Assembly (NCBI GenBank): GCA_035771165.1
Contig: JAWNZC010000322.1
Location: forward strand, 7,736,501-7,800,500
From: Paragorgia papillata
Taxonomy: Eukaryota; Cnidaria; Anthozoa; Scleralcyonacea; Coralliidae
Direction of reading: 5' to 3'
DNA length: 64,000 bases
The position numbers and the translations under genes are program-made. The notes beneath the pieces were generated by a model, which saw only the letters and a program-made list of their open reading frames with translations, made no database searches and had not been told where the DNA came from. This document shows, piece by piece, positions 34,527 through 48,500 of this stretch. Numbering within the stretch: position 1 is the stretch's first letter; the number at the start of each line of letters is the position of its first letter.

Positions 34527-34751
34527 ATCTTTGTCTTCTAAATCTCAAGGGATTGATTGCAAACCACCAATAAGGAAAACTTAATTAGACTAGGATTATA
34601 GGGTTTTCGTTTGGTTAGGAATGCACGGCTGTTTCCGCAGGCTAGGCTGATACTGGATCAAAGCGCAATCGATTATTGATATCAGGGGCGTAGTCAGCGT
34701 CTTACTCCCAGGTGGGCAAGATCAGAACATCAATTTGATAAGTTTTTGAAC

Positions 34752-35736
34752 GAGCAGACCGTTATAAATATACTCGCCGCTAGCAACTCGTAAAATAAGG
34801 CTCTGCCGAAATCGAGTCAAATCAATGTCGAGCATGCGCGAGAAACATTTTCAATCCCAGGCTTAATTGAGTTCGACCCCTTAATCGAGTGACGAGTGCG
34901 ATTGTACAATTCATTCCAGCGAACTCTATAGATCCATTCTAGTCCCCAGAAGCCACGATCTTTTTCGCTGTGGCCTCTGGGAACGTGAACGTTGGCATGC
35001 ATTGAAATACTTACAGGATATATTATTAAATATGCGGTAAAGTTTGAAGATTATTATTAGAACATTGGAGAATGAATTAGACGTTATTTTAGATTTCGTT
35101 CGAGATTGTATCACATTCGTGAGTGAGAAAGCACGAGCAACAACACCGCTGCCAAACGTTTTGGGCATGCACGACGTCCGAGCTCGCACCTCAAAAAAAG
35201 AGCGGGGAAACACAAAAGTTAAAATTACAAGCATACTGCCAAAAAGACAAGGTAGGTAATTTGTGCATGGCTTCTTTGTCAATATTGTAACATCTTCTGA
35301 AATGACCCCTTCGTAATTTTCATGAGTCTTACTTAGTTTTCACTGTCTGGTTGTTGTTGCTACGGCTAGTTTCCACTTCTCTTGCAATGTTTACTCTACG
35401 TTACGCGATGTTACGAGCAACTATTCTGGAGCGAAAACAAGCGTGATTTTGTGATTTGTTAAAGGATATCAAAAGTTTATATTTAACCTTCGAGCGTCGC
35501 GTTTTGTTGGGAACCTGGACGTCAAACATTTTCCCGACAAATACAGTACAACGGGCTCAGATTTGGCAGTCGGTTTTCCCCTAAAAGCGTGCGACCTAAA
35601 AACTGGTTTGGCGAGAGAAAACGAGATTGACTCGTCCAGAAGTTTGGACTGTGGTGACTTAAAAAGATTCCGCACGATTTCGGCAGAGCCTTATTTTACG
35701 AGTAGCTAGCTGGCGAGTATTTATAAGGGTCTGCTC
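34752..35736. mobile_element. inverted-repeat element of about 1 kb
   Basis: Arms 34752-34814 and 35675-35736 are inverted copies (TCGTAAAATAAGGCTCTGCC, AAATCG, ATAAATA-TACTCGCC). The interior has unassigned open frames on both strands, one ending in a donor-like AAG|GTAGGT at 35250. No transposase domain recognised. Confidence 0.7.
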
Positions 35737-35881
35737 ACAGGGTGGCAGTTTATATTCACGAAGAATATCTGGTAACACCAAAGTTACTGATCGATTTCTT
35801 TGTGGTAATTCACTCATACTTGCAGCCATCATATATCCAAGAGCAAACCGCAAATATTTTAAAGTTGTTTCACGGTTGAAA

Positions 35882-36024
35882 CCAGTGGCGTAGGAAGCAA
35901 GTTGATGTTGGAGGGGCACAGCTTCAAAAGGGCACTTTACTCAAGGGGCTAGAGCTTCAAAAGAACACTTAAAGTACATGTTTTATAAAAAAACAAACAC
36001 TTTTCTTAGGGGCACTTTACGGCA

Positions 36025-36095
<71 letters not shown>

Positions 36096-36126
36096 GGGGG
36101 GGGGGGGGGGGTTCCTACGCCCCTGG
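35882..36126. mobile_element. repeat with CCAGTGGCGTAGGAA ends, GT microsatellite and poly-G
   Basis: CCAGTGGCGTAGGAA at 35882 and TTCCTACGCCCCTGG ending at 36126 are inverted. Inside: GGGGCACTTTAC repeats, (GT)n at about 36027-36086 and about 17 G near 36095-36111. Confidence 0.8.
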
Positions 36127-36243
36127 TTGAAACGCAACATTTATAGATTTTACCAGTCAGATTTCCAAGGTATACAAGTCATTGTAAAACGACTAAAAAT
36201 AATGTTGCAGTTTGTACTTGGATCTAAATAGCTGTACTACTAT

Positions 36244-36511
36244 TACCCTGCAATAAGTCAGAGCCCCTTTCCGACTTACGCAGGCTTCGGGGGAAAGTGG
36301 GCTCTCGATCTTCGCCCCAAGTTTGGGGTTTTGAACTAGTTTATGAGCACCCGCAAGCAGGAAAATAGCAAGTAACGCGTTAGAGCCTGGGCTCAAAATA
36401 GCATCTTGGCAACCGTTCACGCATGCTCAAAAAGAAATATCGGGTTTGTTGGCAGAGCCCACTTTCCCCCGAAGCCTGCGTAGGTCGTGAAGGGGCTCAG
36501 AATTGCAGGGT
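36244..36511. mobile_element. MITE just downstream of the PLEK stop
   Basis: ACCCTGCAATAAGTCAGAGC...ACGCAGGCTTCGGGGGAAAG from 36244 is inverted to 36511. It begins only about 33 bases past the PLEK stop codon, so it probably lies in or right after the PLEK 3' UTR. Confidence 0.88.
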
Positions 36512-36543
36512 ATACTACCATCTACATTCTTTCAAAACAATTC

Positions 36544-39500
36544 TCATTGCTTGCAAACTCTCTGTAATTTAAAAATCCACTCTTCCAACTCCTCCTTGGT
36601 GCCAGCTTGTAAGACGAACTGTGAACCTTTCGCTGTTTTTATTTTGAAGCGGTAGCCATAAAATTGTTTTTGTTTCTTTTCTCCTGGAAATCATACAGAG
36701 AAATTATAGAAAATATTTAACCAAGATATCGTGGGCTCATCTATCATACTTTGGTTATGACATCGCGAAACTAAGACCAACAGAGAATCATCGTCAGGGT
36801 TAGATTAAACTTATCAGAAGGGCATTTATGAAAACCCATGTATTCCTTTAGTCGCTTCGCAAACGTCATAGACATAAATTCATGAAACAAGTATATAGCT
36901 TCTACAGACCCTGGAGGCGTACAGTAGATCAAACAGCTAATGCGAAGAAAAAAGTACTAATGGTAGCTTATTAAACATTGGTGTAAAAACGATGTTTTGC
37001 TCATAAACGTTTCTACATCAGAATTAAGGACAGCATAATTCAAAAGAATGGCAATAAGGGCTGGAGAAATCAAAAAGATTAAAACACCAATTGGCCCACC
37101 CCTTGTTTCATGCACGATTAAACATGGCCCACCCTTGAATACTTGTACAAAAATTAATGACCCCTCACCTCCCTTTTGAAACATACCATACTACTGTGGA
37201 ATCTACAATCCCAAAAGTAGCGGCCCCATTTACTTTCGAATCTATTCGCCATTGCATGGGAGGTTATGCTACTCGCAGTTTTTCAAAAGGTCATTAATAT
37301 TGAATAAAATTCATTTATAACTTATAATTCACAAGGAAAACACAAAGGACATCAGTGGCATGTTGGTAAATTTATATATGATAAAGTATAGTATAGTTAA
37401 GAGGTAATACAAAGAACTGAGTGATACAAGCAGATGGATATAGTAGATGAGAAGTGGGAAGAGCTGAAGAGCATCCTGCTAGAGGAAGCAGAGAAGGTCT
37501 ATGGAAAGACTAAGGGTCCAGGGCCCAGGAAGAACAAGACTTAGTAATGGGGAGAAGACACCCAGGCTGCCATCAGAAAAAGAAAGTGGTGCTCAAAGAA
37601 CTGGCGCCAACAGGCAACAGACCAGAGTCCCGTGAAGCCTACAAAGAAGCAAAGAAGAAAGCAAAACGGGCAATGGCGATAGCCAGAGAAGAGGCTACCA
37701 AAGAGTTGTATGAGGAAATGGAAACACCTGAGGGAAAGAAGATCTACAAGATAACAAAACAAATAGAAAGGAAAAATAAAGACATCTTGGAAGTCCGATG
37801 AGATGAAGATGGAAAAGTCCAGATAGACAAAGAAGAAGTAAAACAACATTGGTCTAGATATGAGGAGGAGCTACTGAACATGAAGAACGAGGCAGACCAC
37901 TTGGAAGAAACGCCACGACATGTATGCATGAGAGACGAAGAAAGCGATCAAGGAGATGAAAAATGAAAGGACAGCAGGGCCATCGGGAGTTGTAGTGGAG
38001 ATGGTCAAAATTCTGGGTGAAGAATTAGTGTGGCAACTACTGAGAAGCATCTGGAGAGAGGAGCAAGTTCTAAAGGGATGAAAAGATAGTCTATTAAATC
38101 CTATCTACAAACAGAACTGAGAGAGATGCACTCAAGTGTACCAACTATAGAGGCATGCATCAAGCTAGTAGAGCATCTCATGAAAGTCTTGGAGAAGATC
38201 CTGGACAAGTGAATAAGAGCAGTTGTGAATATAGACAGATGCAATCCTCATTTGGAGACAGATACAAGAGAAACACCTTGAGAAGAACAGGAGACTGTAC
38301 ATGCCACGCATTTATCGATCTGGAGAAGGCCTATGATCGAGTGTCAAGAGAGTTGGTGTGCAGGAGCTTGAGGAAGAAAGGAGTCCCAGAAAAGCTGGTC
38401 TGTCTCAGCGGCCAGAATGAAAAAGTCAATCAAAATTTTGTTTTTCTGTTTTAAAACATAGTCACGTTGCCAAAAAATCTTGCTTCACAGTTACATGCAT
38501 GCATGCCAATACATCGTAACACACTGTCTACACAGCACTCTACTTTTATATTACTCCATGATTTACTCTGATGAAGAACTTTACGGGTAAAGCAGTAAAG
38601 TAAATGAAGAGTGGTGATCGAGTCGACTGATAATCACGTCAACGTTACGATTTTCTTTTCAGAACGTATACACGATCCAGATCAGTGATATCATCAATAC
38701 ATTCGATCTACCGATGATTGGTAAAGATGTAACCAGATCGTGCCGCTTGTCAAGTGAAATACTACTCATTAAAAAAACACAAACTCAAATCAGCTTATAC
38801 CTAATTAATTTCAATTAAAAATCAACTTGTTTGTAGCAGTAGGAAAGTAGAAATGCAGGATCAGGCATATACTATACTACTCTTGTTAATAACTAAATTG
38901 ATAATGTTGCTTACCATCAACAGATTCACCTGTCACTTTCTGAACCGTTGCTCCATCTAACGTAATGCATCCTATTGGACAATCTGCCTGAAAAATAGAA
39001 TTCATAATCCGTAATGAAGGTGATGTAACTTAGTGGTGCATTAATGGTACATTAATTTTTAGTGCGAACCAGCGACCTTCTTCTCAAACCGTCAACTCGT
39101 CTTTGATTTTAGTTTTTTTCTGTTCAACAGTGAAACCAAAAATAATTCACTATTGGAAATAAACAATATCTTGCAAACGTTGTTTTCGGCGCCTAAATTA
39201 CACCCCTTCAAACTTGCTAAAACATTCATTGTAAATGAAGTATTTCGGTCTCGATGCTCCTCCCAATGTTAGGCGGGGACTAGGCGCAGAAGTAGAATTG
39301 TTGGTTCCTCCCTCTATAAAATCAACATCAGTTTCCCCAGTTAACCCTAACTAGTTCCATCGAACTAGTTCCATCAAGCGATTATGGCCATTGGGTTATC
39401 AGTATCTGGATACTGTCATATGTTAAAATTCCATGGGTCTCTAGCAACTCGAGACAACCATCTTGAACGAGGTCTGGTTACACAAGCAAATCTCCAAAAG

Positions 39501-42500
39501 TTAACTCAAAATATTATTCTTTAGCATATACCTCGCAGGTGAATATTGCTTTTCACGCAATCTGATTGGTTCATCTAGCTCGGGATATCCTGCACTATTC
39601 ACCTGCGGGCAAAACAAAATGGCGGACAGTTTTGCTTTATGTTTACCGAAGCAGGAGATTTTGTTGATAAACAAGGCTGATGTAGTAGAATAATATATAT
39701 CTAGCCATTAATATATTCAAAAGTTGTAAAAACTGTTTTGTCGACAAATATTGAGTACGCCAAGTGCCCAAGTTGCTAGCGGCCGTGTCTTGTATAAAAA
39801 TACCAAAAAATATAAGAATGTTAAACTTGTTATTTCATTTATGAGGTATATGCTAAAACAATTATTCACCTCAGTGTCGGTGAATAGTGTAGATATTCAC
39901 CTCGCACTTCGGTGAATAATCCAGCACTATTCACCTCCACTTCGGTGAATAATTGTTAAATATACCTCCCGCAGGCAGGATGAATATGCAGCATTGTATT
40001 TTTATAAATTGCAGTGTCATTTATAGGGTAAAGCCCACGCTGGTTCATGACGACTATAATCAAGACTTAGCTATTTCAAATAATTGTTATTTCCATACTT
40101 TTGTTGGTTTACAGTAGTATAGTTTTGCAGGTTCTTCACATAGAACAAATTTTCTTGTTTTCCAGTTATGGCGTACATGTCCCTAAATGTGATAAGAAAC
40201 TACAATAGATATACATCATACATAAACTAACCACCATGCATGCATTATTTATCAGCACGTTTATTTTAGACTTTTACGTTTTATAACGGTATTGTTAATT
40301 TTATAGGCTTGTGTATTATATACAATAAATATAGGGGGGCGCTAGATGGGCTCAAGCGGCATTTTCACCAAAATTATGCAGAATTAACTTTGACAAAATC
40401 ATTTACAAATTTGCCTAACCACCCTGTAAAAGCTCCGTCGATAAACTCAGCCATGAGTGTCGAACTCTTCCGCTACGCTACTGATGTACTTTGGCTGGCG
40501 AGTGGTTTGACACAGTTTTTGTGCAATCTGATTTGTTTTTCCGTAAAAGCATTCAGATCGATTAATAAGTTTTAATTAATTAATAAGTATTAAATTAGTA
40601 TTTTTATAGCAAATCCTATAAAGCTTATAGTTTAGCTCTGCCATTTCAAACAGGCATATACGCTGGTCTATTCAAAGAAATTCTTTCAAATCAAAATCAA
40701 ATCAAATAAAATCAAATAAAATAAAATAAAATAAAATCAAAATCAAATTTCTGCTCATCTATGTCGATCTTGTTATCTTTAAAACGTACTTTCAGCTGAT
40801 TATAAATAATTTACAGAAAGCCAAAAACAACAACCCAATTCGTCGCGTTATAACACAAATTATCTTATTTTCATAAACCATGCACAGTGCACACATTTGG
40901 AAACTGCTTCATTTTGCCGAAACAGGGCATGTACATAAAATTAGTCAAGACAAAATGTTTCCAGCTGCCCTACTCAAAGCAGTCTTTAAACTTGACAATA
41001 ATGCATATATTAAATAGATGCAATAACTGACCTTTTTTACTAAAAATCCTTGTTTTACAACAACTCCTTCGATACTTTTAGTCTGAAAAAATTCAAAACA
41101 TATCACTTGATGGTAAACAAAAAAAATGAACAAACGGAAGACAATTAATCTCAACATGGAATTACTCTTCAATGAGTCCATTTTACTTTAATTTGAAGTT
41201 ACTACTCCAAAAAGAGGGTTAAAATTTTGGAGTAGAGATCGAATAACTCCAAAAACGTTTTCCCCTCTTAACTACATGCAGTTTTGCCGTCAAACTGACT
41301 TCTTAAAATTAACAGTACACCACTATTCATTTCATCTCTACACGTTAAATGCAATAATGGGTACATAAATCACTAACAAAAAGGCCTTTCTTGTCGAGGA
41401 TGAAAATTTACCATATTCGATGGCGCTAACGTATCAGGAGGATTCAGAAATTGACATTTAAAGTGGCACTATGACGAGAAAATCGTGTATCTAAGTTTGA
41501 TTTCAGTAAAATATAATTTCCAGATACCGGCGTTCTCAGTTTTTCAATATATTGTCTCTTTCTCGAGATTAACAAAATGACTAATATCTATGCAAATAGC
41601 AGGAGGAAATAATTCAAACTTTGCACAAGTATAGTTAATTAGTTATCATAAAAGTACACTCCGCTGTGCGCATCATGTTATTGCTACGGAAACCGCTTAG
41701 AAACACGAGACTTTTTGCTAAAAAATTAAGATATTAATTGTATGTTTATTTTCAAAAGAACATGATGATTGAAACATTTGAAATATAATATCAGTGTGTC
41801 TACAAATATTCATGTCAATGTATTGCAGTAAAAGTTGTTTTATGGAGAAAAAAATAAACATTTTTGTTTTACAAATGGAAGGCGCTTGTTTGCAAACGGT
41901 ATCCATGGAAACAACATAATGTGAACGTTGGAGTGTATTTCCCCCGTAACTATTCTTGAGCAAAGTTTGAATTGTTTCTACCTTTTAGTTTCAGATATAT
42001 TAGTCATTTTCTAAATCTTATTTAGCCTGTGTGAGTAAAAGACGCCATGACATGTTTCACAAACCTGAATATCTCGAGAAAGAGACAATATATTGAGAAA
42101 CTGAAAAAGCCGGTATTCATCATTTGGAAATTATATTTTACTAAAATCAAAATTACATACACGATTTTCTCGTCATAGTAGTACTTTAAGAGACATAAAA
42201 TTCTAACAATAACAAACCTGTTGTTCTTTGTCAGAGTCCTCACTGTCACTGGACTCATCAGATTCAGGTTCAAATGACTCACAGTTGGTGAGCCGTAAAG
42301 CAGACTATAAAACATTTTTTAAATTAGTTAACATATGATAAAAATAAACCAAACTAAACTCTAGCCTGGTTCCAAGCTGAACTCGTACAAATAGCACAAT
42401 TAAATAAAATCAATTCAACTAAAACAAAAAGTATAAGAAAAAATAAAAAATTAAATATATGACACAAAACCAAACGGTAACTTTTGTTTACCATCCTTCT

Positions 42501-45500
42501 TTGGATGTGTTCAGGAGTTGTCTCAGCAAATATATTCACAAAAAAATCACGTCGCGCAACTTTTTTTCCACCCGAAGCAATTTTCCCTTTTGCAAACGGT
42601 CTTATCCATCCCAAATGGTTTTTGCATATATTCCATTCCAATTCCCTGCTTACCCCAAATGTATTATACGGCATTTATACCCTCAGCATAAATCTTAGTT
42701 TGGGTTCGTAGAGGCTATTTTCTGCGAGAGAATGGTAACCGACAGAAAAGCGTCTACTTTTTCAAGTTCTCGAATTGCAGAAATAGACCTGAAACCAAGA
42801 ACTTTCATCTGAATTTTATTAATTTACCCTCCAATTTTTCGGCGTCCGATTAATTTTGGTCTTAATGTGTATATTGCGATTTTGGTCTCATAACAGCCTA
42901 CGACATTTTCGAAGCTATAAGATAATACTTACAAAACGATAAAGTGCATTACCACCATCACAAAAGAAATTCTCAACGTCTTTACCACGTTTCCTTACAG
43001 AATTTCTACTTCTTAACCCAACAGGTTGTACATGACCTTGCTCGAGTAAACTGTTACCAACTCGCATTCCTTCAATACGCGTGGTTACAAATGACCACGA
43101 CATCAGCCAATCGATAACTTCAGTGCCTATAAAATAAACCAATTGATGGACTGCATTGGAATAAAAGAGAGATGCAAATTCTTTGGCATGCCGGGAAGGA
43201 TATCTACAATCGTTGATCACCATATTAAAACATACATCCCGAACGCAGCCAGGTGAAGAATCATGAGACATAGTTTGACGTTACTCTGGCTTAAAAAAAA
43301 TTAAATCGTAATTACTACAAACAAGATGCAAATCAACTTCTGGTAATAGATAGACCACTGTCAATCCGTCATCCTTGTGAAAAATTGATGATGGTAGTCA
43401 AAATTTGCATATATCCAAATTGTATAAGATTTCACACTTGGCTTTAAGTTAATAAAAGTCAATGTAAAAGTAGTAAAACGTAAAAACCAAAACTTAGGCT
43501 TGGACTGGCCATTGTGAAATTTTGACTTGGAACAATGAGCAGCCATTGTTCTATAATACTTAGCCATTGTTGTATGGCAAGATGGCACAATGACCAGTCT
43601 AGGCTTGCCAACACTAATTAATGTTAACACAACCAACATTCTCGTGTAGTAAAATATTTAGGAACCAAAGACAGTTTTTGCTTGCTTTATCTAAGCATTT
43701 TATAATCAAAGCTGCACACACTATACATACCACTAAAGCAAAGCTTGTAAGACTTGTTATCTTGTACTTGGTGTGTTTCTATAGAGATTCCTGCATCTTT
43801 ATCCTGCATTGCTTCCACTAGCTCCCTAAAAACATTCATTCAGCAAAAATAATAATCAGTCTAAGTTCTTTCTTATCATTTCATTTGTTCCACATGGAGC
43901 AAACTAAAAATACATAGGAAAAATAATTTAACCTTTTAACAAGCAATCGGACATTTTTGTCCCTACTTATATATTTTACTCTGGCTAACGCCAGACTATT
44001 TTACTTGTAAACTGGGTACCTCTTGCAGAAACTTACCTGTTAAAGGGTTAAGAAACTTTATTGAATAAAGCCCGATTTTCCAGGTCTCGTCTTGTCCTGT
44101 TGTACATATAGTCTGCGTTGTAAATATACGCAGGCGCAAACATATTTTGGTTTTAGGGTAGATCGATAGCGTGGATACAATTCTTATGGTTATTACTGGC
44201 TAGAGTCCTCTGCTGGCTAGTCAGCCGCCCATAGTATGAGCTACGACAGTTTCAATTACAGTAGCTAAATCGTAAATCATTTTTCGTATATCGAAAATAG
44301 TACTGCATGCGAAAAAGATCCACTGAAATATACTAAAATATTTTAAAATATATATTTACAGTATACGTATAATGTATAAAATACATATAGAAAATGTGCG
44401 TAATCCATTTTACCATGATCCTTTGCCAACCCAAATAGGTTCTGACAAGAGCAAAAACATTGTTTGACATGTCAACGTGAGGTTTAATAGATAGATACAG
44501 CTTCTTCGAATGATTATTGTGGGACAGTGAACTCGGGTGGAGAATAATATTAAGGTGTAACTCCTAGTAACGAACCACACCGGACAAGTAGAGAAAACTC
44601 TACCAGCTGGACCAAACAGAGTTTTCTCTACTTGTCCAGTATGGTTCGTCACTCGGAGTAACACTAATATTAGATACAGCTTTCTTCTTACAAATTTTAG
44701 TATCCTTACAGTTTTCGCTGTACGCAAAGGATTATGGTAAAACGTACATGCCGCCATTTGTTTTGCTGCAGTGGATTCATTAGGGTTTTCCTTTGTAAAA
44801 TTTGAGGAGAATTTAGAAACTAATCTTACCCAAAGCTTGGCAAAGGTAATTTAACACTAAGTTCAGAATTTTCTTGATTTTGATCTATGTTTTCACTGCT
44901 TTTCGACTTTTTCTCTGACTAAAAAATATACGAGGGGAGGATTAGAAAACAAAATCATGAGTGGAATTACAATAAAAGATTAAAGAAATTCAGAGATTTT
45001 TAGACATACAGTACATGCAGTCAATCATGGAAGGTCACAGCACTACTAGCATCGCAGGATCGCAGGATCGGGCTATTAAAGTACTTATGAAATGAAATTT
45101 TCGCTAATTTCTTTATTTCATAAAAATATAGAAATCGCTGATATTGCTACATATGCTCAATTAGTTTTTTTTTACGTGGTTAGAAAGTGTTTTATTTTTA
45201 TATTTAAACTTACCACACCGTAGCATTTCTTAAGTCGAAATGTTACCAAGGACTGAGACGAGTAACAATACTTGTGACGTCACAAGGTGGATCAAGACTA
45301 AACAAATTTATGATAATGATCCACCGTGTGACGTCAAATAGTTGTTGTGACCGCGTTATTGTGTTGACGTTTCACGGTCCTAGCTATCAACTTTGAACTA
45401 AAAAATAAAGTGTTTTCCAAAGAGGTAAATATTAAATGAACATATGTACGAATATCAGAATTTGCTATATTTTGATATTATCAAATAATATAAAAAGCAA

Positions 45501-48500
45501 AAATTTCATTTCATAAGCACTTTAATGTTGCATTTTTACAACTGGTCCAGGTTTGGTCTTAAAATGTAGATATTGTTAATAACTAGAAGTTACTATCGCG
45601 AGAGAAATGTTGCCTCGAATGCCATGGAAATCCTGACATTTTAGAAAATTTCAAAAATATGCCTTACTCCCGTTAAGCCCTCACTTCCCATTCATGCAGA
45701 AGTCAGAACAGAATTAAGTCAGTTAGAATAGAAATTTCAATTTATCCAATGACGGATCCGTCGACAGGAATTTCAACGAAGATACGTAGAAATGTCAAAA
45801 ATTCGACAGAAATCCGATCCGGCAACAAAAATATGGACAGAATTCCACAGTTAAACCCAACGACAAAAATGTGGAGTAACTGACGATATCCAGAAACCCA
45901 GCGACAAAATTGACGGCAACTGACCAAAAATTTGTACTCAATTCTTAAACCTCTAGATTATGCATGTGTTGGCGCTCGGCAGCAATAATAATAATAATTC
46001 CCAAACTCGTTAATAATTCATGAGATAATCAACCAATCACAAGCGCTGAATTCTACCACGTGAAAGGACTTGAAATACCAGGGAAGTACTGGGAAGAGGA
46101 CTAGAAATGTTATTTCCAGTCCAAGGACTAGAAAATAATATTTCTAGTCCTAGGACTTGAAATATGACGCCAAGAGCCATGCAATAATAATAATAATAAT
46201 AATACACTAATTAATTTGGGAATACACTAAGTGATTTTGAGAAGTCATTTAAATTTCGCTTCGGGCTGGAACGAATTCCGAGTACTTGAAAACCCGGTCT
46301 AGTCCTCATTGTCGGCCTTTAAATATTACATAATAAACAACTTTATTTATAATGAGGGTAATACATAACAGTCTTCACTAACAAACCTCTCAAACCTGCA
46401 TGTGGCCTTCCTACACTCGAGATTTTCCTTCACCTTATTTATTTATGGAAATAAATAGAGTTTTTAGTTTAGTTTAAAGCCCTAATCAAACGAGAACGCA
46501 AGTCATCGCAAGTTGGCAGTCAGAATTTCTGTGGCGGTCGTTTGAACACCCAAATTAACAAAATAAAGTGAGTGTTTTAAATAAGTTTTAACTTTGTCAC
46601 GGTTGATAATATTTTCGGGAAACTATTCAGAGCGGCTGGCTGAGATAGCGTGACTGCCAACTTGCGATGACTTGCGTTCTCGTTTGATTAGGGCTTAAGA
46701 CGATGTTCACGCTGGTATTACCCTTTCTTTGGATTCTGCCTCTCTTATAGCTCCAGCAATAGTTGCAGACCAAAGTTGAAGTTCTCCTTCACTGGCAGCT
46801 TGCAGCAAATATTCTCTGCCTTTATTACTAATTAATCTAAATACACCCTACAAAACAAAAACCTCATTGAAATACAGTTGAACCCCTATTAAGTGGACAC
46901 CTTTGGCACCTCGCCTAGGTGTCCGCTTAAGAGGAGTGTCCGTTTAGAAAGGGTTGTACAGGAGGGGGTACGCATGCATGTGGTGACAAACGTTTTGTGT
47001 TTATAAGGTGTAGTTGGTTGTCACTATAATTTTACAAAACAATCAATACAGCACCAACTGACTTAAACAAGTTTGCAATTCAAAGTGTTGGTCTCTCTGT
47101 TAATCTTAAGTTTTGATTATTACTGTTATTAAAGAAAAGTAACGTGAATTTTGATATGCATTTGCCCACTTGTTCAGACTTAACTGTACATTAATTGTCT
47201 ATATTAGCATATATTTATAGACCTTATTTCCTCGTTTCCAGGACCTCCGCGGTAAATTTTGAGGAGATTTGTACACACTGTTTAGGTAGAAGATAATGCG
47301 CTTTATTGGTTTGAAATAAAAAAATGCTGAGAATAACGACTGATTTCACGACAGAATATCATAGTATAAGTATAATTATATATAATTTAGTAGTAAGAAT
47401 ATCCAAGAATATGGGCCATTTAAAGTTTGTCTTTTACCAGGGTTTGCGATTTGAAGTTTTCCAAGGAGGAAATGGAGATGGCCTGGGGTATTTACTAATA
47501 TAATACCATGATCGCCTCGGATTCTTGTGTTCTCCGAGGGAATGTAAACCTCGTATTTCCCTCATCGCTCATGCAAGAGGGAAATTTATCCTTTGTCTTC
47601 TAATTTTCCCGTGCATGTTGATGAGGGAAAATTAGAAGACAAAGAAATCCTCTGTCTTCTTCTAATTTTCCCGTGCATCGGTTGATGAGGAGAAATTAGA
47701 AGACAAAGAAATCTTTTGTCTTCTTCTAAATTTCCCGCTTGCATATATTTTCCTTCATCCACATGCACGGGAAAATTAGATGCAATTTCTCTGATAAACC
47801 GTGTAAATTTCCTGTCGGTAAGATTCTCAAAGTTTTCCTCGGCGATCATAATATTACAAACTAATAACATGACTTTTCGGGAAATTAGCGATTAAATTTC
47901 CCCTTTGCCTCGGGCAGATTTGTAAAACTCCTCGGGCCTGCGGCCCTTGGACTTTCACAAATCTTCCCTCGGCGGCGGGGAAATTTAATCGCTAATTTCC
48001 CTCAAGTCATATTATTACTTATAATTGTACAGTTGGTAATAAAAAGATTGTTACTTACCAACTTCTTTGTATAATCTGGACACGGAGAGACTAACGAACA
48101 TCCACGAAGTGGTATCTCACCAGCACACACAGTATCCTTAAACAACATTAATTATTCATTAAAAAAGAACCAGGAAAAAGCCATTGCGATACTGTCTGTA
48201 CATTTTCAAGTGTGTGTAAAGTTTATCAGAAACCACTTAGTGTAAGACCTGAAGATACGTTCGAACATGTGTCTTTAAGCTACAAGCAAAAATATAGATT
48301 ACTTAATTTGACAACAGATTTAAAACATTTAAATCATTTCGAAAATGTAGTTTTTGCCCTCTGCGATCTATACCACGACATTAATCATCCGCAAGTTCTG
48401 ACATTTGAATATCAGAAAAAGATTGTAGAATCAATTTAGTGAACAATTTATTTTGAACCATTCAATAACTAATAGTGGTACTACTGTAGCAGCAAAAAAA

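Noticed and set aside
35044..35259. Plus-strand frame with FVRDCITFVSEKARATT and KRQGR, faintly like a histone-fold C-terminus.
   Set aside because: Few identities, no ATG, no acceptor, and it sits inside an inverted-repeat element; judged chance similarity.
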